64,000 nucleotides of DNA from Streptomyces sp. HUAS YS2 (GTDB lineage Bacteria > Actinomycetota > Actinomycetes > Streptomycetales > Streptomycetaceae): NCBI RefSeq assembly GCF_033343995.1, contig NZ_CP137573.1, forward strand, positions 2,265,001 through 2,329,000, given 5' to 3'. This document shows positions 18,173 to 28,100 of the stretch, piece by piece. Numbering within the stretch: position 1 is the first letter of the stretch; the number at the start of each line of letters is the position of its first letter. Position numbers and translations under genes: made by a program. The notes below the pieces were generated by a model that searched no databases, was not told the origin of the DNA, and was given only the letters and a program-made list of their open reading frames with translations.

Positions 18173-19369
18173 CTAGTCGATGACTGGCGGCATTACGTTG
18201 CGCTGACCCGAAGTCCATGTCTCCTCGTCCTCTGAGAGATATGCCGGTCGACCAGTGGACGACCGACGCTCCACCAGATTCGGCGGGGCCATCGCTGCCG
18301 GTACAAACCCCGGACCACCAACGGGGTTCGCGGCTCGCCCGGAACTACCGAGCCTTCCGGCCTGGTTTGGCAGCTCACGGCGGACCGCGGACTCGGGGCC
18401 CCCAGGCTGAGGAACAACACTGCGCCCTCGGGGGACCGGCTCAGGACCGATGACCAAGCCTGGGAAGGAACGCGGTCGGGTCGCGCTTACACCCGCAGCG
18501 CCAGATGCCGAGCTGCCACTGGCGATTCCAGGCCGCAGTCCGCTACGAGGTTCCGGAGATGACCTGCCAGGAACCTGCGTCGTCAGCGGAGAAGTCACCC
18601 AACGGTCCTCTTCGAGGACTGATGGCGAATGTGCGGTGGGCTGCGCGACAAGGTGCGTGGACTCCCGTCCCTGCGCTCCAGACACGCTGTCCAGCGTCAT
18701 CTTTGCCTGATCCGGACGACTGCCCACCGGCAGGTGATCCGCTGGCAGCCGCAAAGAAGCGTCACCGGGGCCCAGCGGGCCCCGGGACGGCGCCGCCGGT
18801 GGCACCGGTAGCGCCGCTGCGGATAGAGCTGGTGCGTCACGGCCCGCCGTGGCGTATGGACGTTCCATGTCGTCAAAGCCACTGTTGTCAATCGGCCGGA
18901 ACCTGGGTTCCTTCGCCGCGTCCAACCGCTCCTTCGCCACCTCGTAGTACGAAGACAACCGCTCCATCTGGTGGATGGCCTCCTGGAGCTTCGGGCCCGT
19001 TTCCGCGGCTACCCTCGCGGCTTCCTTCGTCGGGTCCTCGAAGCACGTGCCGGTCGGTTTCGGGAGGGCGGTCTTCGCTTCTCTGAGGGCCTGGCCGGCT
19101 CGGGTCAGTTCCGTCGCGGCGGTGTTCGTGTAGTCGCCCAGGCGGAGCGTCTGGGCGACCATGTCCGCGCCCCAGACGCGGAACGCGTCCCCCGCCGCGC
19201 CGTCCCACTGCACGCGGCCGATGTAGTGGCGGAGATCCTTCGCGATCTTCTGGAGCTCGGGGACCGCCTTCGCCAGCGCCTCGCCCCTGGCGGTGAGTTC
19301 ACCCGGACGAGCGAAGGCGATCATCGCGTACAACGCGTCCAGCGGCTTTCCGTCGAATTGTTCGGGCAT
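18173..19369 (-). CDS. WXG-like ESX-associated protein with long disordered tail
   Basis: The 398-residue product is unnamed. Residues 1-180 are helical and contain YIGRVQWDGAAGDAF, a W-x-G turn like that of WXG100/PPE-type ESX substrates. Residues 185-398 are Pro/Ser/Gly-rich and disordered, ending AYLSEDEETWTSGQRNVMPPVID. YLSED fits the YxxxD/E export signal, though it sits unusually far from the helical bundle. There is no signal peptide or membrane segment. It lies nine bases upstream of the mycosin gene on the same strand, so export by the neighbouring machine is the natural inference. The tail is encoded by clearly less GC-rich DNA than the neighbours (117 of the 180 bases at 18181-18360 are G or C by hand count). 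Confidence 0.72.
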   Translation of the reverse strand: MPEQFDGKPLDALYAMIAFARPGELTARGEALAKAVPELQKIAKDLRHYIGRVQWDGAAGDAFRVWGADMVAQTLRLGDYTNTAATELTRAGQALREAKTALPKPTGTCFEDPTKEAARVAAETGPKLQEAIHQMERLSSYYEVAKERLDAAKEPRFRPIDNSGFDDMERPYATAGRDAPALSAAALPVPPAAPSRGPLGPGDASLRLPADHLPVGSRPDQAKMTLDSVSGAQGRESTHLVAQPTAHSPSVLEEDRWVTSPLTTQVPGRSSPEPRSGLRPGIASGSSASGAAGVSATRPRSFPGLVIGPEPVPRGRSVVPQPGGPESAVRRELPNQAGRLGSSGRAANPVGGPGFVPAAMAPPNLVERRSSTGRPAYLSEDEETWTSGQRNVMPPVID

Positions 19370-19388
19370 CCGGAACCGCGCCTCCTTG

Positions 19389-19796
19389 CTAGCTGAAGCC
19401 GCCGGTGGCGACTGTCGACGTGGCCGTCGACGGCGCGGCCGGCTCGCCGATCGCGTACTGTGCCCTCGCCCTGCGCTGGAGCTCCGCGAAGCGGCGTTTC
19501 AGGTCCTCGTCGACATCGGCGTAGCCCCGGTCCGCGAGGTGGATCGCGATGCCCATGGACTCGATCGTGTCGCCGAACGTGCGGGACAGGGCCTCCAGGC
19601 GCGCGCGGATCCGGGCGTACGACGCGTGGAGTTCCGTCGCTGCCGCGAAGCCCTCGCCGTACGCGTCCGCGCCGACCCGGCTGTCGGCGAGGTGGCGGTG
19701 GGCCGCCGGGGAGCGGTCCAGGTCACTGAGCAGCTGTTCGACGCGCGTTCGGAAGCTCTGGAGCGTCACGGCTCCGACGTCCAACCGGTTCCCCAC
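19389..19796 (-). CDS. Small helical ESX-associated protein, unknown function
   Basis: The product is 135 residues from the GTG at 19796, chosen because GAGGGGG lies six bases upstream; a GTG at 19814 gives six more residues but has no ribosome site. It is predicted all-helical: LQSFRTRVEQLLSDLDRS, then an acidic/basic heptad-like run to DVDEDLKRRFAELQRRARAQY, with a short Ala/Ser/Thr tail. No W-x-G turn, signal peptide or membrane segment is seen. It stands 19 bases upstream of the WXG-like gene on the same strand. Such position and helix content suggest a substrate, chaperone or partner of the 398-residue protein; that is inference only. Confidence 0.65.
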   Translation of the reverse strand: MGNRLDVGAVTLQSFRTRVEQLLSDLDRSPAAHRHLADSRVGADAYGEGFAAATELHASYARIRARLEALSRTFGDTIESMGIAIHLADRGYADVDEDLKRRFAELQRRARAQYAIGEPAAPSTATSTVATGGFS

Positions 19797-19845
19797 AGTG
19801 GTCCCCCTCGTCACACCTGCGAATCAGGCGGCCACTGTAGCCAGT

Positions 19846-21033
19846 TCAGCGCATGCGTCCGCCGCACCGCAGTCGCCGGCCGTCGCGGAGGACCGTGCAG
19901 GTTCCGGCGACGAGGGCGACCAGCAGCCCGCCCGCCGCGACCGCGTAGGTGGCCACCCTCGCGTCGCGGTCCCGTCGGGTCTCCGACGCCGACAGCGGGG
20001 CCGGGTCGGGGCGCGCAGACCCGGGTGCGGTGCGCCGTGCCTCCCCCTCCGTACCCTCCAGCGCCCGCACCGGGTCCGCGACGCCCCAGCCCAGTTCGTC
20101 GTCCCGGCCGTCCGTCGCCCGGACCGCAGTCCGCCGGATGCGGTCGACGACCTCCGACGCCTTCCACGTCGGGTACTTGGCGCGCAGCAGCGCCGCGATC
20201 CCGGTGACGTACGGGGCGGAGAAGCTCGTACCGCTGTCGACGCACTGGCCGCCGCCGGGGACCGTGGAGACGACGTCGACGCCCGGAGCCGCGACGCCCA
20301 CGAAGCCGCCGGACTGGGAGAACGGGGCACGTTCGTCGTTGCGGTCGGACGCGGCGACGGCGAGGACGCCGGGGAACGCGGCGGGGTAGGTGTTCTTGCG
20401 CCGGCCGTCCTTGCCGTCGTTGCCCGCCGAGGCGACCACGACGACGTCCGCGGCGATCGCCCGCGCCACCGCCCGGCCCAGCGGGGAGTCCGGGGTCAGC
20501 GGCCGGGAGGTGTCCTGCGAGATGTTGACGACGCGCGCGTCCGCGGCGACGGCGTGGTCGATCGCCTCGGCCATCGCGTCGGTCGCGCCGCTGGTCCTGC
20601 CGTCGGTCTGCCGGATCGGGATGATCACGGCCTCGGGGGCGAGCCCGACGAACCCGGTGCCCGCGCGGGGCCGGGCGGCGATGATGCCGGCGACCTTGGT
20701 GCCGTGGCCGGCCTCGTCCACCGTGCCGTCCGTCGTACCGACGAAGTCCCGGCCGGCCGCCGCGTCCACCGCGTCACTCAGTTGCGGGTTGGCGTCGTCG
20801 ACGCCCGAGTCGATGACCGCGACCCGTACCCCCGCGCCCTTCGTGTCCTGCCACAGCTCGTCGAGCAGGATGCGCTGGAGCGGCCAGGGGGTCCCCTCCG
20901 TCTGCTTCCCCGGGAATCGGCACTCGCCGTTGCCGGCGAGCGTGGTCGGCACGTTCTGCGTGCCGTGGCCGGTGAGGAGGAGGGTGAGGAGACACGTGAC
21001 CGCCGCTTCGCGCGACGCCCCGCCCATCGTCAT
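19846..21033 (-). CDS. mycP: Mycosin, second copy
   Basis: This 395-residue S8 protease has an N-terminal hydrophobic signal (REAAVTCLLTLLLTGHG). Its triad motifs are VAVIDSGVDD (Asp, near 74), EAGHGTKVAGIIAARP (His, near 109) and DSGTSFSAPYVTGIAALL (Ser, near 270). The C-terminal anchor is ATYAVAAGGLLVALVAGTCTVL, followed by basic residues. Its ATG overlaps the eccB stop by four bases, so it is made together with EccB. It differs in sequence from the first mycosin, for example in the motif around the serine, so it is an old paralogue and not a recent duplication. Confidence 0.92.
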   Translation of the reverse strand: MTMGGASREAAVTCLLTLLLTGHGTQNVPTTLAGNGECRFPGKQTEGTPWPLQRILLDELWQDTKGAGVRVAVIDSGVDDANPQLSDAVDAAAGRDFVGTTDGTVDEAGHGTKVAGIIAARPRAGTGFVGLAPEAVIIPIRQTDGRTSGATDAMAEAIDHAVAADARVVNISQDTSRPLTPDSPLGRAVARAIAADVVVVASAGNDGKDGRRKNTYPAAFPGVLAVAASDRNDERAPFSQSGGFVGVAAPGVDVVSTVPGGGQCVDSGTSFSAPYVTGIAALLRAKYPTWKASEVVDRIRRTAVRATDGRDDELGWGVADPVRALEGTEGEARRTAPGSARPDPAPLSASETRRDRDARVATYAVAAGGLLVALVAGTCTVLRDGRRLRCGGRMR

Positions 21034-22538
21034 GATCCCTGCGGACGGCGTGCGCCGTCCGTGTCCAGGCGCGGGCCCTTGGAGAGGAAGTCGGACCAGG
21101 CGGCCGGGACGAGTGCCGGGGTGACGTCTCCGTATCCGAGGCGGATCCGGGCCTCGGAGCGGATCTCCCCCGCCTGCCCCTCGCCGTTCGTCCGTACCGC
21201 GTACCTCAGTCCCGTGTCCGTCACCAGGAAGAGGGAACCGTCGGAGCCCGTACCGCCGCTCCGTACCTGGGTGTAGAGCAGGCCGCTGCCGGGGGTGACG
21301 TACGTCCCGGGTCCGCCCGCCGCGATCTCGGCCGGGTACTCCGTGCCGGCCCAGGTGGACAGCGTCGTACGGCCCTTGCCGTCGACAGCGCGCAGGACGC
21401 TGCAGACGGTGTCGCGGGCGCCTTCGCCGTCCGTGCCGTTGACCTGGCGGACCCTTCCGACGGGCCAGCGGTGCTCGGTTCCGAAGGCCGTGGTGTCGGG
21501 CGGGAAGTCGGCGGAGCCGACCTCGGTGGGCCGGCCGTCCATGTCGAGCGCCTGGGTCTGCGGGGAGTGGACCAGCAGCCAGGCGGTGAAGTCGCTGACC
21601 GGCTGGACCTTTCCGGGCAGGACGACGTAGTGCTGCGGGCCGGCGCCGGTGCCCGCCCTGAGGACCATGCCGACGCGGTCCTCCGTCTCACTGAGGCCGC
21701 CGCCGATGCCGGCGGGCGCGCCGACCCGGCCGGGCAGGACCGGGAAGTCGACCGGGCTGCCGGTGTGCAGGGTGGCGAGCCAGTCGTCGGTGACGGACTG
21801 CGGCTCCCGGTTCACGCCGACGAGCACGGTGGCGAGGTGCGCGGACTCGGCGGGTGCGCCGCGCACCTGGTACTTCGTTCCGGTGGCATCGACGAGGTAA
21901 CGCAGCGCGCCCTTCTGGCCCTTGACGTACAGGACCTCGCCGGCGGCCAGCTTCCGTCCCCGTCCCTCGGTGCGCGGGAAGTCCCGCTCGGCGAGGACGA
22001 ACGCGGCCTTCTGCACGCTCGCCGTCGCGCTGCCGCCGGGCTGGGCGCACACGGCCCAGCGCTTGGCGCGGCCCGCCTCGTCCTCGGTGGGCAGCCGGTC
22101 GGGGGCGTACGGGATGCCGAGGATGGGGCCGCGCGGCGGGCGGCCCGCGTCGAGCACCTCGTCGTCGACCTGGACGACGTCGAAGGCGCTCGGGTCGAGC
22201 AGCAGCCGGGCGGACGCGAGGTTGAGGACGGGGTGGAGGAGGGTCCTGCGGTCCTTGCCCTCGCCCGTGGTGAGGACGACGTACCGGGTGGTGGACTGCT
22301 TGCCGACGACGACTCTCGTGCCGGGGGTGTCCCAGCCCTTCGGGGCCTTCGGCTGGAGCATGCCCCACGCGCCGAACCCGGCGAGCAGCAGCGCGCCGGC
22401 GACGATGCTCGGCACGACGGCGCGCAGTGGTGCGGGCGCGCCGTCGTCCGTGCCCGAGGGGGACGGGCGGAGGAACGCCGCCACGGTGCGCCTCTTCGCG
22501 AAGGTGTACGCGCCGAGTTCGTCCCGCCGTGCTGCCAT
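21030..22538 (-). CDS. eccB: Type VII secretion protein EccB
   Basis: EccB is a core ESX subunit with a short cytoplasmic N-terminus, one transmembrane helix and a large extracytoplasmic domain. The 502-residue product starts MAARRDELGAYTFAKRRTVAAFLRPSP, the usual EccB cytoplasmic motif. Its helix lies at about residues 42-62 (VVPSIVAGALLLAGFGAWGML), and KGWDTPGTRVVVGKQSTTRYV follows. Homologues are 470-510 residues long. It is the first gene of a minus-strand run eccB-mycP-135aa-398aa-mycP-esxB-esxA. It is divergent from eccE across 215 bases, in which I see no promoter boxes that I would defend. Confidence 0.94.
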   Translation of the reverse strand: MAARRDELGAYTFAKRRTVAAFLRPSPSGTDDGAPAPLRAVVPSIVAGALLLAGFGAWGMLQPKAPKGWDTPGTRVVVGKQSTTRYVVLTTGEGKDRRTLLHPVLNLASARLLLDPSAFDVVQVDDEVLDAGRPPRGPILGIPYAPDRLPTEDEAGRAKRWAVCAQPGGSATASVQKAAFVLAERDFPRTEGRGRKLAAGEVLYVKGQKGALRYLVDATGTKYQVRGAPAESAHLATVLVGVNREPQSVTDDWLATLHTGSPVDFPVLPGRVGAPAGIGGGLSETEDRVGMVLRAGTGAGPQHYVVLPGKVQPVSDFTAWLLVHSPQTQALDMDGRPTEVGSADFPPDTTAFGTEHRWPVGRVRQVNGTDGEGARDTVCSVLRAVDGKGRTTLSTWAGTEYPAEIAAGGPGTYVTPGSGLLYTQVRSGGTGSDGSLFLVTDTGLRYAVRTNGEGQAGEIRSEARIRLGYGDVTPALVPAAWSDFLSKGPRLDTDGARRPQGS

Positions 22539-22753
22539 TGGGCCCCCGATCCCCCGTCGTTGCCGGGCCGCGCCCGGTCCGGCGCCAGGTCCGGGGGCGC
22601 CCTGCTCCCCGTGCCGTCCGCGCGGACCGCGCCTGGCGCGGCCGGGCCCCTACTATGCCCTCTGACCGGCGGGGTGTGCGGGGCGGGTACGGTGACCAGG
22701 CCGCCAAAGCCCTGACGGGCAGCGGTGATCGGGACGAAATCGGGGGGTTCGGC

Positions 22754-24121
22754 ATGGCTTCCGTGGCGCAGGCGCGGTCTGCCGGGGGCACGGTTCCGCT
22801 CGCGGCGGCGCCCTCCGGGGCGCTCGGCGGTGCGGCTGCCGCGCCTTCGGCGGACCCTGTTCGTGGCTCCGTCGCGTTGCGTCCCGCAGTGCGTGCCGGG
22901 CACGGTGGATCGTTCCGATTGCAACAGCTCGTCCTGATCGAGGTGGCCGCGGCGTTGCTGCTCGCGGCCTGGGCGGTGGAGCCTCTGCTGGTCGTCCCCG
23001 CGGCGGTGTTCGCCGGGGTGCTCGTGCTGCTCGCGGTGGCGCGCAGGCGGCGGCGCGCGCTGCCGGAGTGGCTGGCGACGGTCCTCGCGCTGCGGGCCCG
23101 GACCCGGCGGGCGGCGACGGCGGCCGTTCCCGCGGGCACCGATCCGGGGCTCGCGCCGGTCGTGGAGTGCGATCCGGCGCTGCGGACGTACGCGTTCGGG
23201 GAGCACACGGGCGACTGTGCGCGCGACCGGCGGCCGGTGGGGCTGATCGGCGACGGCACGTTCCTGACCGCGGTCGTACGGGTCGAGTCGGAAGGTACGG
23301 CGCTGCGGCCGAACCCGGCGGCGTACGCGCTGCCGGTCGGTCCGGTGCTGGAGGCCCTGGCCGCGGACGGGATCCGGCTGGAGTCGGCGCAGATCGTGCA
23401 GCACACGCAGCCGGCTCCGGCGCCGCATCTGCCGGACCGGTCGCCGGCCGCCCGCAACTACGCGTCGCTGCACGCCCGGACGGGGGCGCCGGCGGTACGG
23501 ATCACCTGGATCGCGCTGAAGCTCGACCCGGAGCTGTGCCCGGAGGCTGTCGCCGCGCGCGGCGGCGGGCTGCTGGGGGCGCAGCGCTGCGTGGTGCGTG
23601 CGGCCGACCGTCTGGCGAGCCGGCTGGCCGGGGCGCAGGCCGGGTTGCGGGCGACGGTGCTGAGCGAGCGGGAGTTGACCGCGGCGCTCGCGACCTCGAC
23701 CGGTGCCGATCCACGTGCGCTGGCGCAGCCGGTGCAGGGGCGGGCGCGGGCCCCGCGAACCCGCGAGACGGCGCGGACCTGGCGGTGCGACGACAGTCTG
23801 CACACCACGTACTGGGTGGGCCGCTGGCCGCAGTTGGGCGGCGGACGGGACGCGGCGGCGATGCCGCGCCTGGTCGCGCTGCTCACCTCGCTGCCCGCGA
23901 CGGCGACGACGTTCAGCCTGACGCTGAGCGGCGCCGACGACCGCCGGGAGGCGACGGTGACCGGGCACGTACGGGTCACCGGACGGAGCGACGCGCAGTT
24001 GGTCACGGTCCGGCGCGAACTGGAGCGCGCGGCACGCGGGGTACGGGTCGGACTCGTACGGCTGGACCGCGAGCAGGTCCCCGGGGTGCTGGCGACGCTG
24101 CCGCTGGGCGGTGCGCGCTGA
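22754..24121 (+). CDS. eccE: Type VII secretion protein EccE
   Basis: EccE sits at the edge of the ESX membrane complex. The 455-residue product starts at ATG 22754 behind GGGGGG. It has an Ala/Pro-rich cytoplasmic lead of about 55 residues, two transmembrane helices (about 56-100, LVLIEVAAALLLAAWAVEPLLVVPAAVFAG ...), then a soluble domain. That domain contains PVGLIGDGTFLTAVVRVES and RTWRCDDSLHTTYWVGRWP, both recognisable in actinobacterial EccE proteins. The open frame extends back to 22427 but without a ribosome site. The next gene starts inside its stop codon (TGATG). Confidence 0.88.
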   Translation: MASVAQARSAGGTVPLAAAPSGALGGAAAAPSADPVRGSVALRPAVRAGHGGSFRLQQLVLIEVAAALLLAAWAVEPLLVVPAAVFAGVLVLLAVARRRRRALPEWLATVLALRARTRRAATAAVPAGTDPGLAPVVECDPALRTYAFGEHTGDCARDRRPVGLIGDGTFLTAVVRVESEGTALRPNPAAYALPVGPVLEALAADGIRLESAQIVQHTQPAPAPHLPDRSPAARNYASLHARTGAPAVRITWIALKLDPELCPEAVAARGGGLLGAQRCVVRAADRLASRLAGAQAGLRATVLSERELTAALATSTGADPRALAQPVQGRARAPRTRETARTWRCDDSLHTTYWVGRWPQLGGGRDAAAMPRLVALLTSLPATATTFSLTLSGADDRREATVTGHVRVTGRSDAQLVTVRRELERAARGVRVGLVRLDREQVPGVLATLPLGGAR

Positions 24122-24858
24122 TGGCTCGCTGGGCGCGCAGTGCCGGATTCGCGGGACTCTTCGGGCGCGGGCTGGTCGGGCCGCGGCACGGTCGGCATGC
24201 CGTGCCGGTGGACGGATGGGACGCGCTGGCGCTGCCGTTGGGCGACGACGGGGTGGTCGTCGGGGTCGACCCGGGCGGCGAGCCGGCGGTCCTGGGCCTC
24301 AACCGGCCGTCCCCGTACGACATCACGCTCGTCGGCGGCCTGTGGACGGCCCAGGTCCTCGCGCTGCGCGCGATCGGAGCCGGGACGCGGGTGGCCGTGG
24401 AGACGGGCCGCGCGGCGGCCTGGGCGCCGTTGACGCGGGCCGTCGCGGACGACGACGGGCCGCCGTGGGTGACCGTGCACGACGTGGGCCGGGTTCCGCC
24501 GCTGGGCGCGTCGGCGGGCGGTCCGGTGGTCGTGGTGCGGGACTGCGGGACGCGGCCGCCGCGCGGCAGGGTCGCGCCCGCGCCCTGGCAGTCGGTACTG
24601 ACGCTGCTTCCTCATGTGAGCCCCGTCGCACCGAGGTTGATGGAGAAGTCCGCCCTGGTCGGGGTGCAACGGGTGTCTCCGGACGAAGCGGAACAGATCG
24701 GCCGGATCATGGGCCTTCCGCACACGGAGACGGAAACGTTGTCGACGCTCGCGGACGGCGTGACGCTGTGGTGCACGCCACGCGACCGGCAGCTGGTGAA
24801 GACGCAGGCCACGGACGCGGAGTCCGGACTCCTGGGCGCCGCACGGCGGATGGACTGA
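24121..24858 (+). CDS. EccE-linked conserved protein of the ESX locus, unknown function
   Basis: The 245-residue product has a basic start (MARWARSAGFAGLFGRGLVG) and then beta-rich segments such as GVVVGVDPGGEPAVLGLNRPSPYDITLVGG. A C-terminal part reads SPDEAEQIGRIMGLPHTETETLSTLADGVTLWCTPRDRQL. No membrane helix or signal peptide is seen. The ATG shares one base with the eccE stop, so the two are translationally coupled, and I infer a cytoplasmic partner of EccE. I recall a homologue at the same place in S. coelicolor but no assigned function. Confidence 0.75.
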   Translation: MARWARSAGFAGLFGRGLVGPRHGRHAVPVDGWDALALPLGDDGVVVGVDPGGEPAVLGLNRPSPYDITLVGGLWTAQVLALRAIGAGTRVAVETGRAAAWAPLTRAVADDDGPPWVTVHDVGRVPPLGASAGGPVVVVRDCGTRPPRGRVAPAPWQSVLTLLPHVSPVAPRLMEKSALVGVQRVSPDEAEQIGRIMGLPHTETETLSTLADGVTLWCTPRDRQLVKTQATDAESGLLGAARRMD

Positions 24859-25113
24859 GGCCCACCGGGCCGTCCACCGGCCTCGGGGACTCCCCCGAGC
24901 TCACTCTGCGGAGCAGTGAGGTCACTTGGGAGCGACGGACAGGTCACGGTCGTGTCCGGGACAGGCCCTGACGGACCGGCCGCCCTGCCCTACTGACACC
25001 GTTGACGATTAGGGTGGAGGGTGCGGGAGCCGGGCGGACCGGACCGGACCGGAACGAGGAACGGTCGCCCCGCCGACAAGCACAAACGGTGCTCGACCAC
25101 ACCAGGAGGCAAA

Positions 25114-28100
25114 GTGAACGGCGATCGCGACGAGATCCGGGCGGGCTGGGACACACCGCCCGACGGTCAGTCCGACGCGGAGCCCGCCGAGATGTCGGGT
25201 GAGTTCACCATCGACTACACCCCGCCGGCCTGGTACACGCAGAACGCGTCGGGGGACGCCGCGGCAGCGGGCGCGGGGGCCGCTCCGGCGGCCGATGGCA
25301 TGGTTCCGCCGCCTCCGCCGCCGTCCGGTGCGCCGGTCGCGCTGCCCGGACTGCCGGCCGGCAGCGGCTTCGAGCCCAACTGGGCCCCCCCGCCGCCGCC
25401 CGCCGCCGGACCGGGCGCGCCGCAGGCCGCCGCGGGTTCGGCACCGGGGGACGAGTCCGCGCGGCCGGAGGCTCCTGCCGTGCCCGAAATGCCGTCGGTT
25501 CCGGTGCTCTCGGACCCGTTCGGCGGGGGCGACGTGGAGAGCGGCGCGACCATGCGCTTCTCCCCCGCCGCGCTGAAGCGCGAGATGGCCGAGATCGCGG
25601 AGCGCGAGGCGGCCGAGGCCGCTGCCGCAGCCGCTGCCACTCCTGCTGACGGCGACGCGGGCGAGAGCCCGGCGTCCGCCGACGCGACGGACGGTGACGG
25701 GAACACGGGCGGGAACGGGGACGGGGACACCGACGCCGCCAAGGCCCTGGACGGCTCCGCGGAGGAGGGCGCGTCCGCCGAGGACGCGAACGACCTCGCC
25801 GACGACGCCCCCGACACTCCCTCCTCGGACGCGGAGGTGGCCGCCGTCGCGATCACCGACGCCGTGCCGGACGAGCCGGCCGACGCCCCGGTGAACGACG
25901 CGATCCCGGCCGACGCCGTACCGAACGACGCCGTACCGAACGACGCCGTACCGAACGACGCCGTCCCCGCCGACGCGGCCCCGGGCAACGCGTATCCGGG
26001 CCCCGCGCTTCCGGGCCCCGTAGTCCCGCCCGCGCCGCAGGGCGGACTGCCCGCGCTGCCCGGCGGCTTCGCGCCCGCGGGCGGCGGCCTGCCGCCGCTG
26101 CCGCCGGCGTTCCAGACCGGGGCGCCCGCGGGCGCCCCGCAGTGGCCGGCCTCGCCGCCCAACACCGACCAGTCGGCGCTGCCGGTACCGGCCCAGAACC
26201 CCGCACCCGCGCCGCAGGGCGGCTACGGCTTCCCGCAGCCGGGACAGCCCGGTCAGCCCGGCGCGGACGTGCCGCCGCAGGCCCCCTCGCCCGCACCGGC
26301 GTGGCCCGCCCAGCAGGCGGGCGGCCCGCTCGCTCCCGTACCGCCGCAGGGCGGCTACGGCTTCCCCCAGCCGGGACAGCCGGGGCAGCCGGGCCAGCCC
26401 GGTCAGCCGCCGGTCCCGCCGCAGGGGCAGGCGCTCGCCCCGCTCCCGGCGTCGCCTCAGGCTCCCGCGCTTCCGCCCGCCGGCGACGGCAACGCGCCTG
26501 CGCCGCAGGGGGGTTACGGCTTCCCACAGCCCGCGCAGCCGCTGCCGCCGCAGGCGCCCCAGCCCGGCCTGCCGCCGCAGATCCCGCCGGGCCCCGAGGG
26601 CAACGCCGCCGCCCCGCAGGGCGGTTACGGCTTCCCGCAGCCGGGCCAGCCCGGCCTGCCGCCGCAGTTCCCGCCGGGTCCCGAGGGCAACGCCCCGGCC
26701 CCGCAGGGCGGTTACGGCTTCCCGCAGCCGGGACAGCCGGGCATGCCGCCGCAGGACCCGAACGCGCCGGTCCAGCAGCCGCAGGGGCAGCAGCCGCCGA
26801 TCGACCCGCGCACCGGGGCCGCCTGGCCGCAGCCGGTCACGCACGACCAGCGTGAGCGGTCCGTGCCGGGTGCGCCGCTCGGCTACACCGCCGCGGTGGA
26901 GCTGTCGTCCGACCGACTGCTCCGCAACAACAAGCAGAAGCCCAAGTCCAGCCGGGTGCCCGGCGCCGCGGCCCGTTTCAAGCTGGGCGGCAAGAAGGAG
27001 GAGGCCGAGCGGCAGCGCAAGCTCGACCTGATCCGTACGCCGGTGCTTTCCTGCTACCGGATCGCGGTCATCTCCCTCAAGGGCGGCGTCGGCAAGACCA
27101 CGACGACGACCGCGCTGGGCGCGACCCTGGCCACCGAGCGGCAGGACAAGATCCTGGCGATCGACGCCAACCCGGACGCGGGCACGCTCGGCCGCCGTGT
27201 ACGGCGCGAGACCGGCGCGACCATCCGCGACCTGGTGCAGGCGATCCCGTACCTGAACTCGTACATGGACATCCGGCGGTTCACCTCGCAGGCGCCGTCC
27301 GGCCTGGAGATCCTCGCCAACGACGTGGACCCGGCGGTCTCGACGACGTTCAACGACGAGGACTACCGGCGGGCGATCGACGTCCTGGGCAAGCAGTACC
27401 CGATCATCCTGACCGACTCCGGCACGGGTCTGCTGTACAGCGCGATGCGCGGTGTGCTCGACCTCGCCGACCAGCTGATCATCATCTCGACGCCGTCGGT
27501 CGACGGCGCGTCGAGCGCCTCGACGACGCTGGACTGGCTCTCCGCGCACGGGTACGCGGAGCTGGTGCAGCGCTCGATCACGGTCATCTCGGGGGTCCGC
27601 GAGACCGGCAAGATGATCAAGGTCGAGGACATCGTGTCGCACTTCGAGACCCGCTGCCGCGGCGTCGTCGTGGTGCCGTTCGACGAGCACCTGTCGGCGG
27701 GCGCCGAGGTCGACCTCGACATGATGCGGCCGAAGACCCGGGAGGCGTACTTCCACCTGTCGGCGATGGTCGCGGAGGACTTCTCGCGGGCGCAGCAGGC
27801 GCAGGGGCTGTGGACGGGCGGCCAGCAGGGCCACCTGCCGCCGCACATGGCCCCGCCCATGCCGGGCCAGCAGGTCCCGGGTCAGCAGCCGCAGGGCCAG
27901 CCCGGGCAGCCGATGCCGGGGCAGCCCGGCCAGCCGGGCCAGCCGATGCCCGGTCAGCCGTACGCCCCGCAGCAGCCCGCGCCGGGGCAGCCGTACGGAG
28001 GTCAGCCGGGCCAGCCCGGGCAGCCCGGGCAGCCGCCGCAGGGCTGGCAGCAGCAGGCCCCCGGCCAGCCTCAGGCCGGCCAGCCCATGCCCGGCCAGCC

